DNA from: DASQYE01 sp036389315
Lineage (GTDB): Bacteria; Acidobacteriota; Blastocatellia; Pyrinomonadales; Pyrinomonadaceae
Length of the DNA stretch: 64,000 bases
Reading direction: 5' to 3'
NCBI GenBank assembly: GCA_036389315.1
Contig: DASVQF010000039.1
Span: forward strand, 1 to 64,000
Part shown: in pieces, positions 26,875-36,019 of the stretch
How the letters are laid out: every line of letters starts with the position of its first letter
Numbering within the stretch: position 1 is the first letter of the stretch
The notes under the pieces: model-generated
What the model saw: only the letters and a program-made list of their open reading frames with translations
Database searches by the model: none
Told to the model about the DNA's origin: nothing
Position numbers and translations under genes: made by a program

Positions 26875-27987
26875 ATGTCTATTGAAGGTTACGCGACGTT
26901 GAAGGGAACGGAGCACTACCGTGCGCGTTTCGAGGGCACGGCGGCCGAGAACCACTTTCGGCTGGAACAGAACCTCTGGCTCTCGTCCATAGGCATCGGA
27001 ACTTATCTCGGTAAATGGGACGAAGCGACAGACCAGCGATACACTGAGGCCGTCACGCGCGCCGTCGAGCTGGGCGTCAACGTCATAGACTCTGCGGCCA
27101 ACTACCGTTTTCAACGCAGCGAAAGAAGTATCGGCCGGGCGCTCTCGTATCTGACCAGAGAGCTTGCTTTCGCGCGCGACGAGCTGGTCATCTGCACAAA
27201 GGGGGGCTTCCTGCCCTTTGACGGCGCGCCGCCTGCGAACGCGCGCCGCTACGTCGAAGAGACCTTCGTCCGCCGGGGCGTCATCGAATTCTCGGACATA
27301 GTCGGCGGCAGCCATTGCATGACGCCCCGCTACCTTGAGCACCAGTTGGCCCAATCGCTTGCGAACATGGGGCTCGGCGCGGTGGACATCTACTACATAC
27401 ATAATCCGGAATCACAGCTCGGCGAAATCTCGCGCGCGGACTTCGACGAGCGCCTGCGCGCGGCCTTCGAGATGCTTGAGCGCGAGCGCATGAGCGGGCG
27501 TCTGCGTCATTACGGCGTGGCGACCTGGAACGGCTTTCGCGTCTCGCCAGAGGCGCGCGAATACCTCTCGCTCGAACGCATCGTCAAGTTGGCGCACAAG
27601 GCCGGTGGGACTGAGCACGGCTTTCGCTTCGTCCAGCTTCCCTTCAACCTGGCGATGCCGGAAGCCCTCGTCCTCAACAATCAGACGCTTGAGGGCGAGC
27701 CGGTCTCGATGCTCGAAGCGGCGAGCGCGCTCGCCGTCACCGTCATCGCCAGCTCTTCGACTTTGCAGGGCAAGGCGTCGCGCTCGCTCCCCGCGCACAT
27801 CCGCGAGCCTCTGGGCTCACTCGCCACCGACACACAGACGGCCATTCAATTCGTCCGCTCGACGCCCGGCATCACGACCGCGCTGATAGGCATGAGCCGC
27901 CGCGAACACGTCGAGGAGAATCTGAGCCTGGTACGCGTCGCGCCCACGATGGCCGAAGACTACCAGCGCCTATTCGCCCAACAGTGA
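26875..27987 (+). CDS. Aldo/keto reductase family protein
   Basis: A 370-residue (beta/alpha)8 oxidoreductase. The catalytic tetrad positions are readable: NVIDSAANY (D and Y), VICTKGGF (K) and YYIHNPESQ (H). The C-terminus carries FVRSTPGITTALIGMSRREHV, the NADPH phosphate-binding segment. I start at ATG 26875 (MSIEGYATLKG); the frame is open about 40 codons further up but without a ribosome site. The next gene overlaps the stop, so the two are translationally coupled. The substrate is unknown. Confidence 0.88.
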   Translation: MSIEGYATLKGTEHYRARFEGTAAENHFRLEQNLWLSSIGIGTYLGKWDEATDQRYTEAVTRAVELGVNVIDSAANYRFQRSERSIGRALSYLTRELAFARDELVICTKGGFLPFDGAPPANARRYVEETFVRRGVIEFSDIVGGSHCMTPRYLEHQLAQSLANMGLGAVDIYYIHNPESQLGEISRADFDERLRAAFEMLERERMSGRLRHYGVATWNGFRVSPEAREYLSLERIVKLAHKAGGTEHGFRFVQLPFNLAMPEALVLNNQTLEGEPVSMLEAASALAVTVIASSSTLQGKASRSLPAHIREPLGSLATDTQTAIQFVRSTPGITTALIGMSRREHVEENLSLVRVAPTMAEDYQRLFAQQ

Positions 27988-28295
27988 TGGACATGAAAGA
28001 GTATCAGAGCTTCGCTGACTTCTATCCCTTCTACTTATCCGAGCACTCTGACCGCACCTGCCGGCGGCTGCACTTCGCAGGCACGATACTGGCCGTCTCC
28101 TTCCTCCTCTTTTTTCTCTTCACGCTGAACTGGAAGGCGCTTCTGGCGATGCTCGTGTGCGGTTACGGTTTCGCCTGGGTCGGCCACTTCTTCTTCGAGA
28201 AGAACCGGCCCGCGACCTTTCACTACCCGCTCTACAGCCTGCGCGGGGATTTCGTGATGGCGAAAGACATCCTGACGGGAAAGATCAAGCTGTAA
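27987..28295 (+). CDS. DUF962 (Mpo1-like) membrane protein
   Basis: A 102-residue protein whose ATG overlaps the TGA of the preceding reductase. It shows the DUF962 pattern: FADFYPFYLSEHSDRTCRRL with a histidine near the N-terminus, a hydrophobic hairpin, then GYGFAWVGHFFFEKNRPATF with a second conserved histidine. The yeast relative Mpo1 is an iron-dependent dioxygenase acting on 2-hydroxy fatty acids. The conserved histidines here fit that chemistry, but function in bacteria is unproven. Confidence 0.85.
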   Translation: MDMKEYQSFADFYPFYLSEHSDRTCRRLHFAGTILAVSFLLFFLFTLNWKALLAMLVCGYGFAWVGHFFFEKNRPATFHYPLYSLRGDFVMAKDILTGKIKL

Positions 28296-28421
28296 GCCTC
28301 GTCATCCGCCTCGGTCAAAAAATTTTCTCGGCCCGCGCTGATTCAACTCGCCGCAATTTCCCGCGTTAGTGTGTGGAGCCTCATTACGGCCCGTAAATAC
28401 TCACTTGCAGGAGAGAGCAGA

Positions 28422-29147
28422 ATGAGAGCAGTGCTGGCAGCTATCGCGGAGAGGAAGCAGGCGTTTGCGAGACTACCGTTCTTCGCTTTTCTGAGGGACG
28501 AAAGCCTTGAGCCCGAAGAGCGTCTGGCCTTCCTGCCGTGCATGGCCCATTGGTGCATGAGCTTCGCAGACCTCAACAGATATTTCCTCCGCTCGGACGA
28601 CGCAGGGGACGAATACCAGCAAAGAGTTAACGTCTACAGCCACGAAGATGACGATCACTGGCGCTTGTACCTGGAAGATTTCCGCAAGCTGGGCTTCGAG
28701 CGGCTCTATGCCGGAACCGATTGGGTCAGCTTCCTCTGGGGCGAAGAGACGCGCGCCAACCGCATGTTGTCGTACCGCATAGCCCATCTGGTCATGGGCG
28801 CAACCAGCCTTGAGCGCCTAGCCATCGTCGAGGCGATGGAAGAGGCGGCCGACGCTTTCTTTCCGCTCACCGTGCAACTGGCCGAACAGGTACGCGCGCG
28901 CCGTGGCATAGAGCTGCGCTACCTGGGCCATTTCCACATGAGCCTTGAGGCCGAACACACCGGGGCGGGCGACCATGAATCGCTGGCCCGCATTGAACTG
29001 GACGACGAGACCAGGCGGAGAGCCATCGGGATGGTCGAGGAAATCTTCCGACTTTTCGAGGATTGGGCCGAGGAAGTTTTGCGCTTCGCTCTGGCTCGGA
29101 TAGGCGACGAGCCAAGCATTCCTAGACGGCTGCAAGCTGCCGCCTAA
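28422..29147 (+). CDS. Heme-oxygenase-like fold helical protein
   Basis: A 241-residue all-helical protein, start at ATG 28422 after AGGAGAGA. The motifs HEDDDHWRLYLED near residue 75-87 and GHFHMSLEAEHTG near 168-180 place histidines and glutamates as in iron-binding heme-oxygenase-like diiron proteins (the TenA/iron-containing redox group). I infer this fold from the spacing; the family name is uncertain. It is convergent with the SRPBCC gene, 16 bp apart. Confidence 0.6.
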   Translation: MRAVLAAIAERKQAFARLPFFAFLRDESLEPEERLAFLPCMAHWCMSFADLNRYFLRSDDAGDEYQQRVNVYSHEDDDHWRLYLEDFRKLGFERLYAGTDWVSFLWGEETRANRMLSYRIAHLVMGATSLERLAIVEAMEEAADAFFPLTVQLAEQVRARRGIELRYLGHFHMSLEAEHTGAGDHESLARIELDDETRRRAIGMVEEIFRLFEDWAEEVLRFALARIGDEPSIPRRLQAAA

Positions 29148-29163
29148 AGGTGAGGGTTGCGGC

Positions 29164-29715
29164 TCAGGTTCTACGGAGCAGGTTGTAGGGAAAGGCCGGG
29201 CCCGGTGGCGGCGGAACCTTTGCCGCCTCCTCGGGCGTGCGGGCGCGACGCCGCGCCAGCTCAAGCCTGAGGCTCTCTTCGCCGCGCCGCATCGTCCAGT
29301 GATGATTGGACGCGAAGATCGGCTTCAAGAGGAATGAGAAGGCGCGGATGACAGGCTTGTTGGCTTGAATCTTCCAGTCGTAGGTGATGTTGACTGTGGG
29401 CCCATCCTGCTCGAATCGCCAAGTGCCTACGCCTTCCAGGTCGCCCGTCGCGTGCATCGTGAAGCCGTGCGGCGAGCGCGACTCGACCGTCAGAAAATTG
29501 ATTCGCAGCGTGTAGGGCAGCCACCCGCGCGCCCGCAAAGAGATCAATTTGCCGACGCCGCCCTCTCCACCCGGCTCTCGCTCTTCCACCTCCATGTAGA
29601 CTGAGGGCCACCACCGCGCCAGCTCCTTAGCGTCCTCGATCACCGCCGAGACTTCTTCGACAGTGCCTTCCACTCGCCAGCGATCAATGAAGTGATATTC
29701 GTTGTTCGCCATCAT
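29164..29715 (-). CDS. SRPBCC (polyketide cyclase/START-like) family protein
   Basis: A 183-residue protein with the helix-grip pattern of SRPBCC proteins: NEYHFIDRWRVEGTVEEVSA at the start, KELARWWPSVY, a run of beta strands (GEGGVGKLISL, LPYTLRINFLTVE, PHGFTMHATGDLEG, FEQDGPTVNITYDW) and a C-terminal helix after VIRAFSFLLKPIFASNHHW. These proteins bind hydrophobic ligands. The role here is unknown. It begins 28 bp before the end of the aminotransferase gene, same strand. Confidence 0.85.
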   Translation of the reverse strand: MMANNEYHFIDRWRVEGTVEEVSAVIEDAKELARWWPSVYMEVEEREPGGEGGVGKLISLRARGWLPYTLRINFLTVESRSPHGFTMHATGDLEGVGTWRFEQDGPTVNITYDWKIQANKPVIRAFSFLLKPIFASNHHWTMRRGEESLRLELARRRARTPEEAAKVPPPPGPAFPYNLLRRT

Positions 29716-29742
29716 GGAGCTAGAAAGCCATGCACCTCCGGC

Positions 29743-30789
29743 CTAGATATTTAATTCATCACGGGCGAGCGCGTCCAGCAGGCGGGCGTTCTCTTCCGGC
29801 CGCAGAGAAGTGATGCGTATGTGCCGGGGCATGTCCGGGCGGCTGCGTACGTGCATCCGGCGAGCGGCCAGTCCTTCTTTCAAGCGCACGGGGTCGAGCG
29901 AGTCCAGGCGGACGAGGAAAAAGTTGGCCGCGCTTTCGTAAACCTTGATGCCCGGTATCCGTTCGAGCGCCGCGTGGAACCGGGCGCAGTCATCCAGTAT
30001 TCGTGCAACCGTCTCTCGCAAGTAATCCTGATCGCGCAGCGCCGCGAGAGCCGCGACGAGAGACATGGAATTGACAGACCAGGGCAGGCGAGAGCGCGCC
30101 AGCTCCCCGGCGACGCTCTGGTGCGCGACAGCGCACCCGACGCGCAGGCCCGCCAGCCCGTAGGCTTTCGAGAACGTGCGCAGCACGACCAGGTTGGGCC
30201 AATCGCGCACCCAGCGTGCGAAGCTCCGCCCCGTGTAATCAGCATAGGCTTCATCCACGATCCACAAACACTCCGGCATCTCTTCGAGCAGGCGGGCGAG
30301 CCCCGCTTCGTCCAGCAGCACATTGCCCGTCGGGTTGTTCGGGCTGCTGATGAGCCCCACGCTTGCGCGCCTTCTCTGTCCCTCTTCGATCAACCGCTCG
30401 ACGGGGAGCGAAAAATCCTGCTCGTCGAGTGGGACTTCGATGACTTCTGCGGCGCAGCGTTTCCCGGCCTCGACGAATCGCTCGTAGGACGGATAAGGCA
30501 CGACGAGCCTTCCCCGGCGCATCAGGAGGTTGAAGACGAAAAGCCATGCGAGCGCCTCGCCCGCTCCGTTGTAGACGACGAAGTTATCGGGCGAAAGCTC
30601 GTGGCGCGCGGCCAGCTCTTCGCGCAGGTCGCGGGCCGTCGGCTCGCCATAAGCGCGGAACTCCTTCGTCCGCGCGAACGCTTCCAGAGCTTCCACCACG
30701 AGCGGCGAGCACCCGTACGGATTGACTGCCGCCTCGAAGTGCAGCGCCTCGCTCCCCGCGTCCGAACTCTTTTTCATCTCGTCAAGCAT
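29743..30789 (-). CDS. PLP-dependent aminotransferase, HisC/CobD-like
   Basis: A 348-residue class I/II aminotransferase. It shows FEAAVNPYGCSPLVVEAL (substrate phosphate side), YNGAGEALAWLF, SSPNNPTGNVL, WIVDEAYADYTG and the cofactor lysine in VVLRTFSKAYGLAGLRVG. This pattern suits histidinol-phosphate aminotransferases and the related threonine-phosphate decarboxylases; I cannot separate them. With the ATG at 30789 it overlaps the end of the dehydrogenase gene by 8 bp; a second ATG at 30777 avoids the overlap. No other histidine or cobalamin genes are nearby. Confidence 0.87.
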   Translation of the reverse strand: MLDEMKKSSDAGSEALHFEAAVNPYGCSPLVVEALEAFARTKEFRAYGEPTARDLREELAARHELSPDNFVVYNGAGEALAWLFVFNLLMRRGRLVVPYPSYERFVEAGKRCAAEVIEVPLDEQDFSLPVERLIEEGQRRRASVGLISSPNNPTGNVLLDEAGLARLLEEMPECLWIVDEAYADYTGRSFARWVRDWPNLVVLRTFSKAYGLAGLRVGCAVAHQSVAGELARSRLPWSVNSMSLVAALAALRDQDYLRETVARILDDCARFHAALERIPGIKVYESAANFFLVRLDSLDPVRLKEGLAARRMHVRSRPDMPRHIRITSLRPEENARLLDALARDELNI

Positions 30790-32413
30790 ATATGACCCTG
30801 CTTTCCGCCGCCGCCTCTTCTGCGCACCACAGCCTGTCCAGGTCTGGGCTCCGGCCTTCGACCTCGGCGCGCAGGGCCAGATCGGTTCTGCGCTCAGCGA
30901 AATCCTGCGCACAGGTCGCCATCTCGTAACGCATCGAGAAGATTGCTTCGGCAAGAATGAAGGGCAGCGGCGGCGCAACTGGCTCCAGCCAGGCGGGCTC
31001 TTCGGCCAAAAGGTCTGCGACGAGCAGAGCACGGCTTCCGTAAGTATCGAGCAGATGCGCAACAGTGTTCGGCCCCGCGCCGGATTCTCGGAGCTTCCCT
31101 GCCACAGCCTCGGGCCCACCCCTGGGCCAAAGCGCGCCGGGCAACCCTCGCACGACTGAACGGTCACGGCGCGGGGCGGCGTCCGTGGGCCCAAAGCTGC
31201 ACGCCAGCACGCTCAAAGTCTCTTTGGCCGCGTGGGCGTGCAGCGTCAGCTTGCCGCCGAGGACTGACAGAAGCCCTTCGCGCTGCCACTCTATGTGATA
31301 GGCGCGGCTGACCTCTCCGGGGGGCTTGCCCGTTTGATCGTAGAGGGGGCGCAGGCCCGCGCGCGCCTGGACATCTGCGGGCGAGAGCGGAAAACCTGGA
31401 AAGAAGCTGGCGAGCGCGTCGAGCAGGTATTCGATGTCTTGCGGCTCCGGCTCGGCACGCCCCGGCTCGCCCTCGTATTCCGTCTCCGTTGGGCCAACGA
31501 CGACCAGGTTATCGGAAGGAAGGGCGACGAGCGGGCGTTTGTCTGCGCGCGAGAAAAAGATTACGCCATGCGTGAGTGGAAGCAGGCGGCGCGGCAGGAT
31601 GACGTGCACGCCTTTGGTCAGGCGCAGCCGCCGCGAGCCATTCTCTATTCGGCTCGTCAGGCGATCAGACCACGGGCCCGTCGTATTGACCACCACCCTG
31701 GCCCGAACCTCCAGAGTCCGATCCGTAAATTCGTCACAAACCACGCCGCCCGCGACGCGCCCACGGGCGAAGAGAAATTCCAGCAGGCGCACATAGTTGA
31801 GCGTGCACGCGCCGCTCAGAGAAGCTGCGAGCACTGTCTCCCAGACGAGCCGCGCGTCATGCGTCAGATACTCGCGGCACAGGTATCCGCCCTCCAACCC
31901 TGCGCGCGGAAGCAGCGGCTCTTCGGCCAGGAGCGCGCCGCTCGCGAGATGCTCGTGCAACAGCTCGGAGCCTTTGGGCTGAAGCGCGCGATAGAGCGCC
32001 ATGCCGCCGCGATGGGCCCAGAGCCGCGCACGCGACGGACTGTAGAGCGGAAGCAGGAGCGAGAGCGGGCGCACCAGATGGGGCGCGGCCTGGGCCAATC
32101 GCTGCTGCTCTTGCAGACAGCGGCGAACCAATCGCACCTGCCCTTGCTTGAGGTATCGGAGGCCGCCGTGAATCAAGCGGGACGAGCGGCTGCTGGTTCC
32201 GCTCGCAAAGTCCTGCTGTTCGACGAGTGCCACCCGGTAGCCCTCAAGAGAGGCCGCGTGTGCGACCGCAGCGCCCGTGATGCCTCCGCCGACGACGAGC
32301 AGATCAAAACGCTCTCGCTCAAGGCGGGCGAGCGCCCGTTCGCGCTCATCACTACGGGGACGAGCGATGAGGGATGAGGTGTGGAGCCGTAGTCGCTCAA
32401 TTTGAGTACTCAT
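30782..32413 (-). CDS. glpD: FAD-dependent glycerol-3-phosphate dehydrogenase
   Basis: A 543-residue enzyme that oxidises glycerol-3-phosphate to dihydroxyacetone phosphate at the membrane and feeds electrons to quinone. The FAD Rossmann motif is DLLVVGGGITGAAVAHAASL near residue 39, followed by the family signature SSRSSRLIHGGLRYL. VVNTTGPWSD and the DAASFF-like C-terminal domain complete it. I start at ATG 32413 (MSTQIERLR). It lies between a GntR-type regulator gene upstream and the aminotransferase gene, all on one strand. Confidence 0.9.
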   Translation of the reverse strand: MSTQIERLRLHTSSLIARPRSDERERALARLERERFDLLVVGGGITGAAVAHAASLEGYRVALVEQQDFASGTSSRSSRLIHGGLRYLKQGQVRLVRRCLQEQQRLAQAAPHLVRPLSLLLPLYSPSRARLWAHRGGMALYRALQPKGSELLHEHLASGALLAEEPLLPRAGLEGGYLCREYLTHDARLVWETVLAASLSGACTLNYVRLLEFLFARGRVAGGVVCDEFTDRTLEVRARVVVNTTGPWSDRLTSRIENGSRRLRLTKGVHVILPRRLLPLTHGVIFFSRADKRPLVALPSDNLVVVGPTETEYEGEPGRAEPEPQDIEYLLDALASFFPGFPLSPADVQARAGLRPLYDQTGKPPGEVSRAYHIEWQREGLLSVLGGKLTLHAHAAKETLSVLACSFGPTDAAPRRDRSVVRGLPGALWPRGGPEAVAGKLRESGAGPNTVAHLLDTYGSRALLVADLLAEEPAWLEPVAPPLPFILAEAIFSMRYEMATCAQDFAERRTDLALRAEVEGRSPDLDRLWCAEEAAAESRVIYA

Positions 32414-32513
32414 TTTTTCGTCCCTCACCTTCGGGCCCTGAGGATAAAACCGGCTGCCGGAGGACGGCCACGGTAGATGTGCTACTTCGGCGACTGTCAC
32501 ACGGGGCCCGTCT

Positions 32514-33428
32514 TTAGCGCCTGTTGAGAAACCCCTTGACGTACTCGCGCAGCTCCGTGAGTGAGGAGTCTGCGATGATGCGAAAGATGCGCTTCGGAAC
32601 GTCCGGGCCCATGCGCGAGGCCGTCAGAGCGTCCGTGATGACGAAGGCGCTGGAGCGTAAGCCCTTCTGCCACCCTTCCCGGCGCGCGTCGCGAAAGCTG
32701 AGCGAGTCGGGGTCAACCTGCGCGGCGAGCAGCATCGTACGCGACCAGCGCAGGAAGTCCGGCCAGCGAGAGGCGACCGCAATCAGCGCGCTGGCGCGGG
32801 GCCGCTCCTGCCCCTCAAGCGATTCCTGCACAGAGCGCGAGTGAAGCAGCAGGCAGGATGAGCCGGGGGGCAGCACCTCCTTGACGCGCTCGGCCTGACC
32901 GTAGAGCGCGACGGGAGCCGCGCCCATGAGCACTTCCGCCTCAGAGCACCTTTCGGGGCTCGCCCCGACGACAGGGAAGCCCGTCGCCTCGCCGATCTCG
33001 GCGATGAGTATGCGGCGCAGCTCCTCGTCCGGCTCTATGACCAGAAAACGGCGGGGCGGCTGTAGGCCCAGCCAGTGCTTGATACGAGCGCGAATCTCTT
33101 CCAGGGAGAAGCCACGGTCGCGCGCCAGTTGCAGGAAGGTCTGGATCAACTCATCCAGCTCAAGACCATCTTCGAGCGGGTCAAGGCCGCTGCGGCCGCG
33201 CACGTAAACGCCGCTCCCCTTGCGAAACTCCACCCAGCCGCGACGGGCCAGCTCGCGATAGGCCGCGCTCACAGTGTTCGAGTGAATCGAGAAGCGGCGC
33301 GCCAGCTCGCGCGTGCTCGGCAGCCGCTCGCCCGCAGCCAGATCGCCGCTCGTAATGCCCAGCATGATCTGCGTCGCGAGCTGTTCACGCAACGGAACCT
33401 CACTATTTTTCGCCAGCCATAGACGCAT
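32514..33428 (-). CDS. GntR-family transcriptional regulator (YtrA-like) with receiver-like C-terminal part
   Basis: A 304-residue regulator. Residues 8-75 are a GntR winged helix: LREQLATQIMLGITSGDLAAG then LPSTRELARRFSIHSNTVSAAYRELARRG. The C-terminal half is not an aminotransferase or UTRA domain. It begins PRRFLVIEPDEELRRILIAE and has alternating strands and helices like a periplasmic-binding or receiver-like fold, without a full phosphorylation set. It probably controls the following glycerol-3-phosphate dehydrogenase gene or itself. The start ATG 33428 lies just outside hairpin A4. Confidence 0.8.
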   Translation of the reverse strand: MRLWLAKNSEVPLREQLATQIMLGITSGDLAAGERLPSTRELARRFSIHSNTVSAAYRELARRGWVEFRKGSGVYVRGRSGLDPLEDGLELDELIQTFLQLARDRGFSLEEIRARIKHWLGLQPPRRFLVIEPDEELRRILIAEIGEATGFPVVGASPERCSEAEVLMGAAPVALYGQAERVKEVLPPGSSCLLLHSRSVQESLEGQERPRASALIAVASRWPDFLRWSRTMLLAAQVDPDSLSFRDARREGWQKGLRSSAFVITDALTASRMGPDVPKRIFRIIADSSLTELREYVKGFLNRR

Positions 33429-33433
33429 AAGAG

Positions 33434-33513
33434 CAGTGATGAGTGACAAGTGATGAGTGACGAGTGGGAAAAGCTTCTTCAGCTTGTCACTTGTCACCCG
33501 TCGCTTGCCACTG
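33434..33513. repeat. Intergenic hairpin repeat, family A (copy A4)
   Basis: CAGTGATGAGTGACAAGTGA... and ...GTCACTTGTCACCCGTCGCTTGCCACTG form an imperfect hairpin; the right part also encodes the last residues (AVASDG) and stop of the esterase. Confidence 0.75.
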
Positions 33514-34498
33514 CCTTTGAGATGTGTGCGAGCGAGCGGTCGTAGCGATAGCTGATATTGAAATGGCCGTCGTCGAACTCTTCGTGTATGAAGGCGACCT
33601 GCATCTCCGAGAGTCGCGCGGCGAGCGTGCGCGCGCCCAGGTCTAGCCAGAACTCGTCACGGGTGCCCGCGTCCAGATAGAGCAGCTTGAGACTCTTCAA
33701 CTGCTCGCTGTAGAGCGGGGCCACACGCACGGGGTCGTGTTCGAGCCAGCGCGCCCAGGTGGCCGGGTGAATCTTTCCGGTCGAGAGGTCGAACGGCAGC
33801 CTGAAACCAAGCGGCACACCGGGGTCAGGAGAATAACAGGCGCTCATCGCCAGGATGTTGAGCGCCGCGATGTCGTCCTTGCCTTTACGCTCCTCGCGCC
33901 AGAACTTTTCCAGGAAAGCCCTCGGGTCTCCGCGCAACGTACGCACGGTCTTGGGAAAGTCCGGCAGGTAGCAATACTCGAAATAACAGTCGCCGCTATG
34001 TGAAGCCACGGCCGCGAAAGTGTCTGCGTGGCGCATCCCGCAGACGAGCGCGCCGTAACCGCCAGAGGATTTGCCCAGGACTGCGCGGTGCTCCCTGCTC
34101 GCCAGCGTGCGAAAGCGCGCGTCTACAAAAGGCACTACCTCTCCTATCAGGTAATCTTCATAGCGCCCCGTCGCAGTCGAATTGATGTACTGCGAGCCGC
34201 CCAGGCGCGTGAAGCAGTCCGGCATGACGACGATCATCTCTTTGATTTGCCCGCGCGCCAGCAGTGAGTCCATGCGCTCGGCCAGATTCGGCGTGAAGGG
34301 CTGCGAGTTGAGAAGCATCTGCCCGCGCCCGGTAAAGCCCGTCAGGCAATAGACGACCGGAAAGCGACGCTCGCGCTCGCGGTCGTAGCTCGGCAGCAGG
34401 TAAAGGAAAAGCTCGCGCGCAGCAGGGTCGCCGAGAGGATTTCCGACGAGCACGCGGCTCTCAATGCGCTCGACTGCGATGCGTCCCTGAGCTTCCAA
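33494..34498 (-). CDS. Esterase family alpha/beta hydrolase
   Basis: A 334-residue hydrolase of the esterase D/antigen 85-like group. VVYCLTGFTGRG forms the oxyanion side, VLGKSSGGYGALV the nucleophile elbow (GKSSG), an aspartate lies in YLDAGTRDEF and the histidine in HEEFDDGHFNISYRYDRSL. No signal peptide is seen, so it is probably cytoplasmic. Substrate unknown. The stop codon is contributed by hairpin A4. Confidence 0.85.
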   Translation of the reverse strand: MEAQGRIAVERIESRVLVGNPLGDPAARELFLYLLPSYDRERERRFPVVYCLTGFTGRGQMLLNSQPFTPNLAERMDSLLARGQIKEMIVVMPDCFTRLGGSQYINSTATGRYEDYLIGEVVPFVDARFRTLASREHRAVLGKSSGGYGALVCGMRHADTFAAVASHSGDCYFEYCYLPDFPKTVRTLRGDPRAFLEKFWREERKGKDDIAALNILAMSACYSPDPGVPLGFRLPFDLSTGKIHPATWARWLEHDPVRVAPLYSEQLKSLKLLYLDAGTRDEFWLDLGARTLAARLSEMQVAFIHEEFDDGHFNISYRYDRSLAHISKAVASDG

Positions 34499-34534
34499 AG
34501 TCTTTAACCTTCCCCTGCCTCGGCTCTAAGCAAA

Positions 34535-34571
34535 GAGGTCGCCTCCCCCTTGCGACGTTAGAAGCGACCTC
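34535..34571 (-). terminator. Possible terminator after the glycine-rich gene
   Basis: GAGGTCGC (minus strand 34571-34564) pairs with GCGACCTC (34542-34535), followed by TTTGCTT. The T-run is weak. Confidence 0.4.
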
Positions 34572-34595
34572 CCCTCTATTTTTCTAAGTGTGGTC

Positions 34596-34729
34596 TTAGC
34601 CGGAGCGACGCCGGCCGCCTCCGGTCAGCGACTCAAGGGCGTTGGCGACGACCGCTGCTCCTCTACCGATGACCTCGGCCACCCTGCTTGCTGCTCCCTT
34701 CGTCTGGCCTGTACTAGCCTCCTCCTTTT
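34596..34729 (-). other. Frameshifted C-terminal tail of the glycine-rich gene
   Basis: In the +1 frame, after a run of four A (34729-34726, minus strand), translation reads KEEASTGQTKGAASRVAEVI then GRGAAVVANALESLTGGGRRR to a TAA at 34596. This looks like true protein, unlike the neighbouring out-of-frame alanine runs. If one A were absent, the glycine-rich protein would run on into this tail. Confidence 0.5.
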
Positions 34730-35799
34730 CTGCCGCCGCCTTTACCGCCGCCGCCGCCCTTCGAGCCGCCACGACCGCCGCCGCCACCGCCAGCGCCGCC
34801 GCCTCTCTTACCGGCACCGACCTTCTTTGTGCCGCCTTTGGAGCCGCCGCCCTTCGTGCCGCCGCCGCCACGGCCTCCGGCTGCGCCCTTCTTAGAGCCG
34901 CCGCCGCCCTGACCGCCGCGCGTACCGCCGCCACCACCTTTACTGCCGCCAGCGCCGCCCTTCTTCGTGCCGCCGCGCGAGCCGCCTCCACCCTTCGAGC
35001 CGCCGCCGCCAGCGCCACTCTTCGAGCCTGTGCGACCGCCGCCGCTACCGCGACCGCCGCCCGTCAGAGGACGAGTCGCCAGGCCGCGACCGCCAGCGCC
35101 GCCGGCGCTTCCGCCTTTACGTGCGCCGCCTTTGGCAGAGCCTTTGGTTCCGGCTTTAGAGGCTCTCTTCTGACCGCCTCCGCCCGTACTGCCGCGTCCG
35201 CCTCCGGCGTTGCCGCCGGTCTTGGAGCCGCCCTTACGAGCGCCCGCGCCGGCTCCCTTTGTGCCGCCTTTCGAGCCGCCTCCACCCTTCGAGCCGCCGC
35301 CGCCACCGCCACCCTTCGTGCCGCCAGCGCCGCCGCCCTTCGAGCCACCGGCCTGGCCGCCACCTTTACCACCGCCGGCTTTCGAGCCTCCGCCGCCTGC
35401 TCCCTTCTTGCTTCCACCCTTCGAGCCGCCGCCGCCCTTCTTCGTGCCGCCGCGCAAGCCGCCGCTGCCAGCACCACCGCCGCTGCCGGCAGCAGCACCA
35501 CCGCCGCCGCCGCCTCTGCCTGTGCCGCCGCCGCCCGCGCCCGGCACTTCAGCGCCGCCGCCCGTCTCGCCACCGCCAGCAGACGCGCCCGCTCCGCCGC
35601 CGCCACCTCCTGCGTCGGTCGGGCCTGCGCCGATTCCGGTCGCGCGCCCGATAGCCTGGCCGCCACGGCCCTGCGTCTCGGCCTCGTCGCCCTCTCCGGT
35701 GTCGCTCACGCCATAATCTCCGCCCGTGGAAGCTCCGCCCGGCTCATCACCCGACTGGCCTTCGTCGCGTTCCAAACGATCATCTCCTTGTTCAGCCAT
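34714..35799 (-). CDS. Glycine-rich low-complexity protein with KGG/SKGGG repeats
   Basis: A 361-residue protein in this frame. The first 65 residues are acidic and ordinary (MAEQGDDRLERDEGQSGDEP); the rest is nearly all glycine with SKGG, TKGGG, RGG and KKGG units. The start is convincing: AAAAGGAGAAGGACAAG lies directly before the ATG. The opposite strand and the other frames are also open because of the repetitive GGC/GCC codons, so they are not counted. RGG/KGG-type tracts can bind nucleic acid or phase-separate, but no function is known here. It stops at a TAG, after which a sensible tail continues in another frame. Confidence 0.65.
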   Translation of the reverse strand: MAEQGDDRLERDEGQSGDEPGGASTGGDYGVSDTGEGDEAETQGRGGQAIGRATGIGAGPTDAGGGGGGAGASAGGGETGGGAEVPGAGGGGTGRGGGGGGAAAGSGGGAGSGGLRGGTKKGGGGSKGGSKKGAGGGGSKAGGGKGGGQAGGSKGGGAGGTKGGGGGGGSKGGGGSKGGTKGAGAGARKGGSKTGGNAGGGRGSTGGGGQKRASKAGTKGSAKGGARKGGSAGGAGGRGLATRPLTGGGRGSGGGRTGSKSGAGGGGSKGGGGSRGGTKKGGAGGSKGGGGGTRGGQGGGGSKKGAAGGRGGGGTKGGGSKGGTKKVGAGKRGGGAGGGGGGRGGSKGGGGGKGGGRKGGG

Positions 35800-36019
35800 C
35801 TTGTCCTTCTCCTTTTCAGTAAGGTAAAACCCCTATGAGAGGTTGAATGAGACGTATAGTAAGTCGCGTCTGCTTGGGCGCGTACCATATCACAATTTCC
35901 GCTCTCGTGATTCTTACTTTTTCCTTCGGGGCGCAAAAAATTTTCCGCTCACATGAGCAGCGGTTGCTCTCGCGTGCGGACAGAAGCTATAAATAGGATC
36001 AAACTGTTCGCGGTTGAAG

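Noticed and set aside
34642..35838. Long alanine-rich open frame on the plus strand opposite the glycine-rich gene
   Set aside because: It is the reverse reading of GGC-rich glycine codons. It has no proper start signal, whereas the minus frame has a strong ribosome site and a normal N-terminus.
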